A stretch of DNA of 64,000 bases, from assembly GCF_901709675.1 (NCBI RefSeq), contig NC_051100.1:12880286-12944285 (forward strand). The letters are read 5' to 3'. This document shows positions 20,742 to 32,017 of the stretch, piece after piece. Below the pieces are notes generated by a model. That model worked only from the letters and a program-made list of their open reading frames with translations. It made no database searches and was not told where the DNA came from. Both the position numbers and the translations under genes were made by a program. The DNA is from Syngnathus acus (lineage: Eukaryota; Chordata; Actinopteri; Syngnathiformes; Syngnathidae). Numbering within the stretch: the first letter of the stretch is position 1; the number at the start of each line of letters is the position of its first letter.

Positions 20742-21457
20742 TTAGTTTGCCATGCGAGAGAATTTTTGGCCACAAACTGAGCATGAAAAAGGTTTCTCGC
20801 CAGTGTGGGTTCTTGTGTGCCTGATTAAGTTTGCCATGCGAGAGAATTTTTGGCCACAAACTGAGCATGAAAAAGGTTTCTCGCCAGTGTGGGTTCTTGT
20901 GTGCCTTTTTGAGGTTCCCTGCTGAGAGAATTTTTGGCCACAAACTGAGCATGAAAAAGGTTTCTCACCAGTGTGGGTTCTTGTATGACTCTTTAAGGTT
21001 CCCTGCTCAGAAAAGCTTTGGCCACAAACTGAGCATGAAAAAGGTTTCTCACCAGTGTGGGTTCTTGTGTGCGTTTTTAAATGTGCCCCCTGACTGAATT
21101 TTTGGCCACAAAGTGAGCATGAAAAAGGTTTCTCACCAGTGTGGATTCTTGTGTGCATAGTTAAATTTCCCCTTTGACCGAATTTTTGGCCACAAGTTGA
21201 GCAGGAAAAGGTTTTCTTTTTTGTGTGCATTTTCATGTGTTGTTTCAAAACAGTTATTAGCACAACATTTCCCACACTGAGAACATTGCCTGTGTTTGTT
21301 TTGAGACACATCATCAGAAGCAGTAGCAGCAGCAGCAGGAACATGTGACGACACGTCATCACTATCTGATGGTGGAGCTGCTTGTGATCCTCCACAGTGG
21401 TCTCCATCACCTTCTCTAGTCATTTGTTGACTTGAGCTGCAGCTTGGAGGCTCCGCC
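20742..21457 (-). pseudogene. C2H2 zinc-finger exon, broken
   Basis: Minus-strand frame with five complete C2H2 fingers (FSCSxCGQKF...H...H) joined by HTGEKPF linkers plus a sixth that stops at KFSRMAN. The upstream part, EPPSCSSSQQMTREGDGDHC, is the acidic leader typical of large fish zinc-finger families but reads in another frame, so there is a frameshift near 21250-21290. Finger arrays of this kind bind specific DNA in the nucleus. The exon is cut on its 5' side at 21457 by a retroviral LTR fragment. One base lost at the last finger gives the stop. It lies inside the hAT pair. Confidence 0.8.
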
Positions 21458-21721
21458 TGTTAGGGTTTGCAGAATATCTTCATCGTATGATTATGTTGGA
21501 ATGTAACCTGTAATAATTTACCTAGCTTGTCCTGTCTTAACAAAAGTAGTAGACCAAAGTGCTAAGATCTTTTCACCTGATTGACTAGCTGCAGAGGAAG
21601 CAATCAAAGTTGCTTTGTTTACACAAAGTCGTAAAAGGCCCCCTGCTATGCTTTGATCAGCAGGGAAGCGGCTTCACCCCATTCTGTGTTCCCACACCCC
21701 CACTTTCAACCCCACTCTGTT
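21458..21721 (+). repeat. Truncated LTR of the ERV family
   Basis: Begins TGTTAGGGTTTGCAG and follows, in sense direction, the first 264 bases of the 428-bp LTRs at 39083 and 47257 with a few differences. It abuts and interrupts the zinc-finger exon. Confidence 0.85.
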
Positions 21722-22046
21722 TTAAAAAGATTAAAGATTAAAGATTAAAGTCCCAATGATCGTCACACACACACCTGGGTGTGGTGGAATTTGTCCTCTG
21801 CATTTAACCCATCCCCGTGTGATTTTAATCCATCCCCTGGGGGAGAGGGGAGCAGTGAGCAGCAGCGGTGCCGCGCTCGGGAATCAGTTGGTGATCTAAC
21901 CCCCCAATTCTAACCCTTAATGCTGAGTGCCAAGCAGGGAGGCAATGGGTCCCATTTTTATAGTCTTTGGTATGACCCGGCCGGGGCTTGAACCCACAAC
22001 CTTCCAGTCTCAGGGCGGACACTCTACCGCTAGGCCACTGAGCTTT
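21722..22046 (-). repeat. tRNA-derived SINE (copy 1)
   Basis: On minus: TGGCCTAGCGGTAGAGTG (A box), GGGTTCAAGCCCC (B box), a shared body with TGGGACCCATTGCCTCCC and a TTTAATCTT-repeat tail. Three other copies lie at 27339, 55597 and 57165. Confidence 0.85.
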
Positions 22047-22819
22047 TAGGGGTGTAACGATTCATCGATACACATCGATTAATCGATATAATGCTCTATG
22101 ATTTATTGGCATCGATGCTAAACGTAAACATCGATTTATATCGCCGTGTTTGACCTCGGACATTAGACGCGACTTTATTTTGAAATCCATTTCATTGTTG
22201 CTTGCTTCCTCTTTCCGGGAGCAGTACGCGGCGTGTTGTGTTGTGAGCAGAGCAGGCACGTGAAAGGGGAGCCGACAACTACGCGGCTCCTGGGCTGGTG
22301 CTATGGCTAGTGTCCAAGAAGACGAGGAAATTCGCTCCCCTTTGGGCTTCAAGTCATTCGTTTGGAAGCACTTTGGATTCCAAAGAAAAGATGGCTCAAC
22401 GGACAATTAAAATTATTGTAAATAAATAGTTCAGTAATGCACTTTAAAGTTAATGGTATTACAAAAAAAGAAAGAATATTCATTTTTCTTTACTTATATG
22501 AGAAAAAATATAGGAATTTGATCAAGTTCAGTGTTAAAATAAGCACTTTGTATACTACAATACTCTTGTAATTTCCTAAATAAAGAGTTTGCAGTACCTT
22601 GTTGATTTTGCGTATGAATTGTTATAAATCAGGATATTGTTCTATATTTTTTATTTAAAAAAAAAATAAAAAAAATAAAAATATCGATCGTGGAGCACTA
22701 TATCGTGATGTATCGTGAATGAATCACAGCAGGCTTTAAGATATCGGCAAATATCGTATCGTGTTTCTTTGTATCGATATGATATCTTATCGTGACAAAA
22801 CCCGCGATTTACACCCCTA
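22047..22819 (+). mobile_element. Non-autonomous BED-hAT copy (ii)
   Basis: Same family and orientation as 18069-18825. The first transposase codons (from ATG 22303) remain open for about 35 residues. The right flank carries GTATACAA, which pairs with the left flank of copy (i). Confidence 0.85.
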
Positions 22820-22847
22820 GTATACAATGGAGTAAATGACCGTAACC

Positions 22848-24132
22848 CAGGGGTGGGCAAACTACGGCCCGCGGGCCACATCCGGCCCACGGGACCGTTT
22901 AATCCGGCCCGCCAACCCTGAATTAATTGTATTATTAAACTTTCTTTTGGTCATTTTGCCTGCAATGACTGCGTTTCCCCAGTAGATGGGGAACCGCTCG
23001 CCTGCGCATTTACTACCGGAAGCCGTGTCAGAAAGCTCGGTGCACACTCACAAGTGCGTGTACGTACGTACTCAGTAGTACGGACATGGCGCACTCGCGC
23101 TCTATTTGTATCAGTCCCGAATTTAGAGCGTGGGCTGTGACGACAGCATTCTTGTAATTCGCTCGCTGAGCTTTCAGATACAGTTTTACGCTAAAGCCAC
23201 CCACAAACCTTCCCCTGGAATCCTTCCATTAAAATGAGTGGCCCGAAGAAAAGAAGTGAGTGCCGAATGTTAAAAGAGTGGCCAATTTGGCTCGACGTAC
23301 GTGACGTTCAGCCACATCAACCCGTCACAGATCGAGGTAAACGGATCTCTCCTAAGAATTGCCACAACAAAATTTACTCCAGACTATGATGCACTAGCAA
23401 AAAAGGGAGACCAACAACACTGTTCCCACTGAAAATGAAGGGGAGGCTCTCAAGTTTGTTGTAAAAAAATGCATTTTGAATATGATTTGTACACATAGCA
23501 GGGATTGAAACTAGCGACCATTCTCATTTTCAAACAATGCAGGATGCTCAAGGACATTGATGCACCACCTGTTTGCGACTAATCTTAACCTGTAAAGTTC
23601 TTAAGGCTTACTTTAAGGAAGTGTTTCCCGTTTCCTCACCTCTGTTACCAGGTGTTTGTGAGTTAAAACTCTGCTCTGATGTTCAGATACCCCTCACCGT
23701 GTTGCCGTTTTGATTACTTTATTTGGATGTATGCTTTCACCGATTCTTCAAGATGATATAGTTGGTCAGAATGTTTGCTGTTTGATGTGATCTCATAAGA
23801 TAAACATTTTTCATTAATCTGACCTGCAGGCACTGAAGTGATGGAGACTGTTATTCATAATAATAGTGTCGTATTTTATGAGAATCACTGATAGCAGTTT
23901 TTTAGTGATTTTTTTTTTTTAATGCTGTTAATAAATGCATTTGTTTTCAAAAAACTTGTTTGGAATATCCATGCTTTACTACCTACTAAAGGCCAAAATC
24001 TTTTATGCAATGACCTTTACAGGTCGCTTATATTACTTCACACAAACACTACGTCCATCTGCTCCTGGTTCGGCCCTCCGGTCCAAATTTAGAACCCAGT
24101 TCGGCCCGCGAGTCAAAGTTTGCCCACCCCTG
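22848..24132 (+). mobile_element. hAT element (copy B)
   Basis: Ends CAGGGGTGGGCAAACTACGG and TTTGCCCACCCCTG. Flanks CCGTAACC (22840-22847) and CCCTAACC (24133-24140) differ at one base of eight. The internal mini-ORF seen in copies A and D is present but ruined by indels near 23240-23350. About 290 bases near 23425-23715 have no match in the other copies. Confidence 0.8.
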
Positions 24133-24307
24133 CCCTAACCCTAACCCTAATATCAAATATTTAAGGAGCTATGCTTTCAAACAGAAAATTTAAACTCTTC
24201 CCAATGAAAAGTGCAACTGCACCCCATCCAACCCCTAACTCTGACAGAAATCAATGTAGGCAAATGGACAGCATTGGCAAAATAAAATCTTTATTTACAT
24301 AATTCGA

Positions 24308-24555
24308 CCACTTCACCCTGCGAATAAATGATTTTTAGTGGGAGTCCACCTTGTGGTATTTTTGGCGGCTCAGCAAAAGTCTTGCTCCACACACTCAAGG
24401 CAGTAGTTTTCAACCCCCTCCCCATCCACCAACTTCACCCTGCGAATAAATGATTTTTAGTGGGAGTCCACCTTGTGGTATTTTTGGCGGCTCAGCAAAA
24501 GTCTTGCTCCACACACTCAAGGCAATAGTTTTCAACCCCCTCCCCATCCACCAAC
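24308..24555. repeat. 121-bp tandem duplication
   Basis: Two almost identical units (24308-24428, 24429-24549) start CTTCACCCTGCGAATAAATG. They cover the end of the coding part of the last exon of the gene on minus and its 3' region. Confidence 0.85.
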
Positions 24556-25789
24556 TTGACCTCTTTCTCCTTGATCATCAGTCCTATAGCCACCAAGTTG
24601 ACGGTTGCATCGTAGACCTAGGGAATAAAAACACAATTAGGTTTGCTCAGGTGAAAACAGAGAACAATTATATAACTCAAAGGTCACAAATAAGTCTATA
24701 AGGTTAAAGGTCACATGCAATTACTAATTCACAGGGTGTCCATAAAATCCTTCCATTATCTGTACCGTTTTGTCCCCACCAGGGGGGGTTGTTTGCAGAC
24801 ACGCTGGTCACAATTCAACAGCCTTTCTCATAAAGTTGTAAAATTTGAAAGAGATTGTATGGAAAGCCGGCATTTGTAGTATTATACTCGTTCATTCAAA
24901 ATAACCTAAACTGATGACATTCCTTTTCCGTTTTACAGCCTTTTCTTTACTCACCGATATCTTTGAATATTGGGTCATGTTGAGAGACAGGCCCAATTCA
25001 TTGGTCACGGCATTAAGGTGAGTGAAGGTGTAGAATGCCCCAACCTTGATCGGCGTCAAGCTCACCTCCCTCCACACCGCCACTCTTACAACGGCTTCGT
25101 TCTGCAATAGTTTAAAACCAAATATTACTTCAGGATGCATGCGTGAAGTGCAATAACAGTAAATCGACAGGTTGCTTACTTGTTTTATGGATACGATGCT
25201 CAATGGCACCAACCGAGCCCCACGTACCTACACCATTCTGCTTGGCTGTTTCTAATTTGGAACAAACAGACAAACGATTGTGTTAACCTGCAATGTTTAA
25301 TGCAAGAAAACACATTTTTGTATTTTTAGTAGTTCTAAATAGATATTTAACATGCATGTGCGCGTGAAGTAAACTTATACTTTCGACCTGTCCCTCAATG
25401 TTTACCAGCCCCTCAGGAGGGTTTTTGATCACCTCGCTGAGAGACATTGGCAACGACGGGGGGAAAATTAGGTTGAGTGCCTCAGCCCTGAAGGCATCGC
25501 TGCAGTCCGCCCCCATGTAGATTTTGCTGCTGTTCTGACATCGGAGCACGTTGGGGTTTCCCGCCTCCGCCATGAAATGGGCGAAAACGTAACTGTTGCC
25601 CTCTGTGACTTGGCTAGACAGATTACTGAAAAGAGTCATCTTGAAAGAGGTTATACCATCACAGAGGGCAACAGTTACGTTCTCATAGTGCCCATCCATT
25701 TCACAGCTCGAAGCACCCGACTTCCACCCTTTGGCCCGAATGTCTCTCCGCATCCCCATCACTTGCGCTTTAATAACTTTTCTGTTCAT
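24492..25789 (-). CDS. Four-exon gene, OB-fold-like protein
   Basis: Minus-strand exons 25388-25789, 25180-25227, 24955-25101 and 24492-24617 join in frame to 240 residues with GT-AG introns (donor CAG/GTCGAA, acceptor GTGTAG/GTACG, donor CAA/GTAAGC, acceptor TTGCAG/AACG, donor TCG/GTGAGT, acceptor CCCTAG/GTCT). AATAAA lies downstream (24295-24290 on minus). The pattern of alternating hydrophobic strands, for example NEAVVRVAVWREVSLTPI then VGAFYTFTHL, is like OB-fold proteins that bind single-stranded nucleic acid. I do not recognise the family. An acceptor-like TTTCTCTTTCAG just before ATG 25789 suggests a 5' noncoding exon. The exon 1 donor is the weakest call. It has no transposase motif. 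Confidence 0.55.
25586..25681. repeat. Perfect 23-bp inverted repeat in exon 1
   Basis: 25586-25608 and 25659-25681 are exact reverse complements (arm begins AACGTAACTGTTGCCCTC), with a 50-base loop. Both arms are within the coding exon of the OB-fold-like gene. Confidence 0.95.
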
Positions 25790-25819
25790 TCTGAAAGAGA
25801 AAGTGCCAAACGATAATGA

Positions 25820-27199
25820 TTAGGAATTTTTCAGATCATTTTTTTTGTATACACATTGTTCTGCCCTTTTGTAATAAGTTTAAGTAGAAACACATGTTTA
25901 CATGTAGTGCTTTACCTCCCTCTACTGGTTGCAGTGGGAAGTTGTTTTTGAGAGCAAACACAGGACGGCAGCAAGCAACGTCGACTCGTGTGCAGGTGTT
26001 AAGAACGGATGTTTAAACCTTTTATGTTGTGCCTTGGACAAGATTTGTCCGTGAGTATTATTCGAATTTTGAAAGACTATTTTATTTTGGTTATATGTGA
26101 TGTTTAATGCAAACCTATTCACTGTAAACGTGATGTAGCTTGTATGTGTTTAGCTAACGCACAATTTTACTGTATTTTCTTCTAGTTTTACGACGGTCTT
26201 AAGAGGGCAATGGTTTGAGGCCATTCTACAAATAAATCAGCTAAAAGAAACCAAGTCTGATTATTTGGAGCGTCGTTAACTCGCTGTCTAGCTGGTGAAA
26301 AACTAGATGCTTCAGAGTGAGGACAGCACACACATTTCCATTTCATTCCAAGTCTGTGAAGAAAATTTCAAAAAATGTGCAAAGTACTTGTCAATCTGGT
26401 TAATGCATGTCCCACTGCAGCATTTAGCGACAAGGCGAAGCACTTTGCCTTCACTCGAACAAATTGCAAAACGGATGACCGACCGAAAGCGGCCAAAGCA
26501 ACTTGAAATGTTGCTTGTATTTGTAGCACGTGATTTTACTAATCTTCCTTTGTTTGTTTGTGTATCCACTTTGACTTTAAACCAGCAATGTCTCCAATTG
26601 CAAGCACATGGGTATGGCGGTGGCCATTTTGTCCCATTGTGCACACATGGACGGCCAATTTTCCTCGTGCAAAAGCATTGCGCGCAGACTTTGAACGGCC
26701 TTCTTATGATACAGCATTAATTTTTCCGGGTAAAACAATACAGCAGATTTAAAAGTGCCGCCTATGCTTGTTTTACAACTTATTTTCACTTTCATGCATC
26801 TGATGGAGTTAATTCATTCCAAATTCATCAGAATGTACCTCAGAAAAAGACCATTGCAACAACAGGACAATATTTTTTCCGAGTATAGTAAATGAAACGG
26901 CAGAATCTTAGAATACTTGATTAACTTCCACCCAGTTTGCAAATGATAATTTGCACACCAACACATCAGTCCAGGTTAAAAAAAAAAAATTAATAAACGA
27001 ACTAGGCACATGCCTCAGTGTTTATCGAAGATGTTTATCCAAAATCAAATTTGAAGTTGGAGGGGAGATACCTGAGAAACCACTTACCTCTGTCTTCAGG
27101 TTTGCTGTAACGAGGGCAGCTTGGCGTCTCCACCCGCTTTTATGCGTGGTGGAGTAAAAAAAAAGCTGTTTGGGCATAGCGTCACAACTTTATTAGTTA
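25820..27199. other. Mostly unassigned interval
   Basis: On minus, GAGGGAG/GTAAAGC at about 25919 could be the donor of a first noncoding exon for the OB-fold-like gene. On plus, GTCC/GTGAGT near 26052 and TTCTTCTAG near 26186, followed by AATAAA at 26231, look like a small spliced noncoding transcript starting near the same point. A 137-codon plus frame at 26307-26720 has no recognisable motif. None of this is proven. Confidence 0.3.
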
Positions 27200-27300
27200 C
27201 ACAGATAGATAAATAGATCTTTATTGTCATTGTCACATGTACAACAAAATTAAAAATGCCAAACGATCAGTGCATCTGCTAAAATTTTTTAAAAAAACAA
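27200..27300 (-). repeat. LINE/SINE tail fragment
   Basis: GATCTTTATTGTCATTGTCA recurs at 19850; it is a shared 3' tail of a retroposon family. Confidence 0.6.
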
Positions 27301-27338
27301 GCTAAAAGTTTATATAAACTAAAAACACCACAAAAGCT

Positions 27339-27440
27339 CCAGCTCAGTGGCCTAGTGGTAGAGTGTCCACCCTGAAACTGGAAGGTTGTAAGTACACAAC
27401 CCAGCCAGGTCATACCAAAGACTAATGAAATGGGACCCAT
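27339..27440 (+). repeat. tRNA-derived SINE (copy 2), truncated
   Basis: Begins GCTCAGTGGCCTAGTGGTAG and is lost after the CATACCAAAGACTA block. Its B box is mutated. Confidence 0.75.
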
Positions 27441-28870
27441 TGCCGTAAACAATCACAGCAATGTGAATAAAATCCGGAAGTAGGAAACAAAGTCAATTCA
27501 CTTGTTTTTGTTCGGACACCACAATAAACCGTCAAGACATCAAATGTTTTACTGAGTCAATACATACCGTAATTTTCCATGTATAATACGCACCCTAAAA
27601 ATGGCATGTCGATGCTGGAAAAAAGCCTGTACCCATGTAAATATAATACGCACCCAAATTTTGACTCTTAAGTCCGTAAACGTAAAATTATTTAAAAAAA
27701 AAGATCATCTTTGGGAACAACCGGATGTTATTCTGCCGGTCAGTATCACTGCGCATGCGGTAGCAAACTCGATAGCGGAGAAATGTTTCGGATTTGTGTA
27801 GGGTACATTGTGACAGCAAACGAGCAGGTGATCGAGCAAGCGTCTGATACGAGAGCATTGTGTTCGTATGGAGCATGTTTGAAGTGAACAGCAGAGAGGA
27901 AAGGAACAAGGCAAAGTGTTGTGAAATAAAATATTACCTGTAATACGCATTTTGTTATTTGCTGATTGTATTAAACTATCGCATTCATTGTCAGTCAAGA
28001 AGAGAAGAGGACTATTATCCCTTCTTTGGCGAAATGACCAGAGCACAGTACAAACACACTATTGTTCTTTCGGTATTTATTCAACCCACATTCTTTCACA
28101 ACATGACAAGGAGAACAATACATAAATCAATACTCTAAAATCTATTGAACGAATCGTCAGAGTCTGAATCTGACTCTTTGAAGAGGTTTTGCAAAGCTTG
28201 CAGCTGATTCTGATCATCAGCGTACATCTCCTCATCCAGTACGCAATCCTCATCTTCCTCCTCCTCCTCTACTTCCATAGCACGCGGTGCAACCTGATCC
28301 TCCCACAGAATGTCATCTTCGGTGCCATCCATTTTGTTTGTGAGGCAGCACTTTTTGAATCCCTTGATGGTGATGTTGGTATCAAGCTCTTCACACGCTT
28401 CCTTAATCCAAGTGGCTATGGCCAGGAGGTCCACCTTCTTTAAATTGCCTCCTGCTGTGAACTGGTGATGCCCACTCGCCATCCACTCATTCCATCGCCG
28501 CCGCATGGATGTCTTGAAAGGTTTGTTGCAGGAGACGTCCATCACCTGCAACTGCGATGTCATACCACCGGGAATTATCACGAGATCCGTTCTGTTTTCT
28601 TTCAAGATGTCCTTGATGGCTGGCATCCTGTGGCAGCGGGAGGCATCCAACACAAGCATTCTTCTTTTGATGGATGGATTTGCGCACCAGACTGTCTTCA
28701 GACAGTCTTTAGTCAGTGCCTCGTCCATCCATCCTGGCACCTGACAATCACACCAGAAGGCCACACTACGTTCTTAGGGAGGGTTTTTCTTTTGAATATT
28801 ATATACGGCCGCATTTTCTTCCCATCCCCATATGCCCCTAGCATAACCGTGAACCTGTTCTTTTCGTTCC

Positions 28871-29435
28871 TGTCAGGCTTGGAGCAGGGAGAGGACTCGA
28901 ATGCAGAGTTCCAACAAGAGGTGTTTTATTCTCTTAAGCGGAAGACCACACAAAAACAAAAGGCGCCTCCAGATGAGGGACAAAAGGCAAAAACCAAAAG
29001 CGCCTCAAGGCGAAGGAAAAAAGCCTGGGGACAGCAAACAGAAAGCGCCTCAAAACAAGGGAAAATACTATGGCAAAAATCTAACTAAACAAAAACACAG
29101 AGCTCAGGCTGGGCAAAAGGTATCTACTAACTATGATCTCTCAGGGGATTTCTGTGACTTACGTGAGCGCTAGGGTTCATGACGGGACAAGACGTACTGG
29201 CACAAGACAAGGGGAAGACGCAGGCTATATACACACACAGAAGGAGGAGGACACAGGTGCAGACAATTAGGGCCAACGACACAGGTGCACACAGTTGGAA
29301 TCAGGGAAGTCAAGTGGCCTGACGCGCAGAGGAAGGACCCACGAACTGAAACGAGAGCTACAAAAATAAAACAGGAAGTGATAACACGAAGGACAGGACA
29401 AGACAAAACAACCCACAAAACACGACAGCATGACA
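28871..29435 (-). repeat. Solo LTR, sushi-like
   Basis: TGTCAGGCTTGG to GCATGACA, 565 bases, with 5-bp duplication GTTCC (28866-28870, 29436-29440). Ends and the TTTATT near the start resemble the 6401-9164 LTR. It splits the Pogo transposase between RFTVML and the upstream FKGTDTVTIKSSGN block. Confidence 0.85.
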
Positions 29436-29671
29436 GTTCCCAGACGATTTAATTGTTACAGTGTCTGTTCCTTTGAAGGCCATGGTCTGATTTGCCGGTA
29501 AATCAAACGTGAGTGGAGTCTGATCAGCATTAGCAATATCCTTTACCTCGTAGTCATAATCCTTTCTTAATCCAATCACGTATTTCTGAAACTTCAACAC
29601 CTTATCCTAATAGTCCTGTGGTAATTTTTGCGCCACTGAAGTCCTCCTCCTAATTGAAATGTCATTGCGCC

Positions 29672-31334
29672 TGTCAAACGCGCACTTTATTATAGTGGCA
29701 CCGGCTCCCCAGTAACGGGTTCAATAAGCCGGGGGTGAAGAGACTCGTCCGTAGCTGACCACCCGAGTTAAATTAATTCTACCAGAATCAATCTAATTTC
29801 TTTACGACGCCAATCCTTTTTAAGTCATCCGACGCGCGAGCCGAGTAACTCTATTCGAGGCGAGTCGTCGATATGACCGCGCCGTAATGATGGCTCCCTT
29901 CGGTTGTTTGATGCTGGTATTACGTTACGGATATTTTTTAGATGTCTTTGTTAAGACCTCAAGGATTCGTTAATTTACTAGAGCGCCCTCGCTCTAGCTG
30001 AGCTCAAGATAACTACTTCGAACCAGATCTGACAATTCCTGATGTTAAGGATTAAAGCTGTCTTCACTTTAAAAAGAATTGAACGGATTTAAAGAATGAC
30101 TATGATAGGGAAATAAAGACATTTTAAAGTTGTAATTACCGCATATAAAACCATGCTCGACATAGTTAATACGAAATAATCGATAACCGAATTAAGGCTT
30201 AAGAAGAGATTTAATGAATAAGCAAGAAAAAGAATTACAAGTCGAAAAAACAAAAAACAAGACTCACCCACACAGAACAAAAGAGGAGACTAAAGGTCTA
30301 AAATCCTATTTGGTTGAACAAGTCGAGTGATCGGCTCTCCTTTGTTTCAAAATCCGAATTCTGTTTAAAAAAAAGAGGAAAGGTCTGGCCGTGAGGAGCC
30401 TAGCCAAAAAAGTAAAATTGGTGACTTCTCCTTTCTGCCCCAGCGGCTGTCTCCTCTGCCTTCCTCGAAGCTTAAAATTTGACAAAGTCCAATTCGAAGA
30501 CTCTGGAAATTCATTTTAGTAGATTTTGGTTCAATCTGAAAAAGAATGCAAAGTCCATCTTCGTTCTTTTAGTCCGGGCAGCGTCACGGCTATCGCCGTG
30601 ACTTCGGAGAAGCGCCCCGCTCTGTGTCCGGGCGTCATATTTATATGCTTCTGGCATTACCTCATCGGAATTACCTCACCGGAATACGTGGGTGCCCCTC
30701 GGTTGTCTTGGCAACCTTGCTTCAAGCAGCAATCACCCTTAATAGGTGTTTCCTGTTTTGCTCGTTCTGGCATTACCTCATCGGAATTACCTCACCGGAA
30801 TACGTGGGTGCCCCTCGGTTGTCTTGGCAACCTTGCTTCAAGCAGCAATCACCCTTAATAGGTGTTTCCTGTTTTGCTCGTTCTGGCATTTAGTATATAG
30901 CCCTTAATGTCTCCTCTTCAACTTAATACATTCAGGTATGGATGGAACACCAATGTTAAATACAGGTTGGACAAAACATTGCAACATGAATCACATATAT
31001 CTTGTCACATAATAGTACTTAACACAATAATGGGTTGCTCCAACTTAAACACATATATTGATATTGCTCAAGCTGTTACATCTTAAAATTATGGCATAGC
31101 AAACTCTTATTCCAAAATTGTGCGTTGCTACGTGTTTGAACAGGTCGTGTCCTCCCAATTGCTAACAATTTAATTGATTAGATTTGTTAATTTCCATCCG
31201 GTCACCCCTATGTCAAGCTTTAACACCATCTCCTGGTGAAATTTTGAACTACGACATGTTTTGGGATAGCCAATGTGCCTGGGCCAAATTCAATACCTAA
31301 TTTTACACCATCTGTACCACCATGCCACTTGACA
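29672..31334 (-). repeat. Large (1.66 kb) solo LTR
   Basis: TGTCAAACGC to CACTTGACA interrupts the Pogo transposase exactly (LFMR / RNDISIR). The overlap at the junction is GCC, so the duplication is 3-4 bases. On minus an almost perfect 118-bp duplication (30652-30888) lies just upstream of GCATATAAATATGACG (30650-30635), like duplicated enhancers before a TATA box. AATAAA occurs near the minus-strand end (about 29687). I cannot assign the parent element. Confidence 0.6.
30652..30888 (-). repeat. 118-bp tandem duplication upstream of TATA
   Basis: Two copies start CTGGCATTACCTCATCGGAA and are identical by eye. Confidence 0.9.
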
Positions 31335-31637
31335 GCCTCATGAATAAGTAGCACCACTTTGGAGAGGCTCTGAAGTTTGAATCCGGGTGGTCTCTTTTTA
31401 TCCATTTCATAGCCAAAGTTCTAATCTCAATAGTGCTGATGGCTATTCCACCAGCTCTTCTCTCCCTAATGAACTCCACTAATTGTTCCTCAACATCTGG
31501 ATACTGTGCTTTCTTTCCTCTTCCAGGTGCTCTTGCTGAAGCCTTCGCTGTATCAAATTGATTTTTTTTCTTCCTCCAGAGTCTTATGTTTGATTCATTG
31601 ACATCAAATTGGCGCGCAGCTGCCCTATTGCCTAATT

Positions 31638-32017
31638 CAGGGGTCTCCAAACTACGGCCCGCGGGCCAACTGCGGCCCGCGGGCCAGTTTTTATTGGCCC
31701 GCAGCAAATTCTGAAAACATAATTGAATATGGCCCGCACAAGAAGCTTGAGCTCAACTCTGTTGCACTTCTCAGTTTCCACACTAGATGGAGCCCGCCAC
31801 ACAAAGCGTTTGACGTGCCATTAGCACCCCCCCCCCACGCAGCGTTTGACGTCCCATTAGCACCCCGACCACCCCCCCCCCCCCCGAGAAGAGAAGCGAA
31901 CGCGCAGCGTTTGACGTCCCATTAGCACCCCCCCCGGAAGCGAAAAAAAATATTGGCCCCCAGGCCCCTTCACGTGAATAAATCTGGCCCTCCTTGCAAA
32001 AAGTTTGGAGGCCCCTG
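31638..32017 (+). mobile_element. Short hAT element (copy C)
   Basis: CAGGGGTCTCCAAACTACGG to GGAGGCCCCTG with a perfect 8-bp duplication GCCTAATT (31630-31637, 32018-32025). No coding capacity. Three repeats of a GCGTTTGACGTCCCATTAGC-like unit separated by C runs lie inside. It interrupts the Pogo transposase N-terminus. Confidence 0.9.

Larger units (their letters stand above)
18061..22827 (+). mobile_element. Composite (macro-transposon-like) hAT pair
   Basis: Two nearly full non-autonomous hAT copies in the same orientation (18069-18825 and 22047-22819) bracket 3.2 kb of other sequence. The 8-mer GTATACAA occurs exactly before the left copy (18061-18068) and after the right copy (22820-22827). 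The inner flanks (ATTGCCAT after the left copy, TGAGCTTT before the right) match nothing. The simplest reading is that the outer ends were mobilised together with the DNA between them. Confidence 0.6.

Noticed and set aside
21722-22046. tRNA gene
   Set aside because: A and B boxes are present but no anticodon arm or acceptor pairing; it is a SINE head.
24133-24152. CCCTAA repeats, telomere-like
   Set aside because: Only about three units, and the first eight bases are the hAT target duplication; too short for a telomeric array.
26307-26720. 137-codon plus frame
   Set aside because: No motif, no splice or homology clue; kept only as a note in the unassigned interval.
28465-29173. Plus-strand frames of up to 207 codons
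   Set aside because: Antisense of the Pogo transposase running into the solo LTR; low-complexity K/Q composition.
30526-30893. Duplicated plus-strand peptides in the large LTR
   Set aside because: They come from the 118-bp tandem duplication; no motif or start context.
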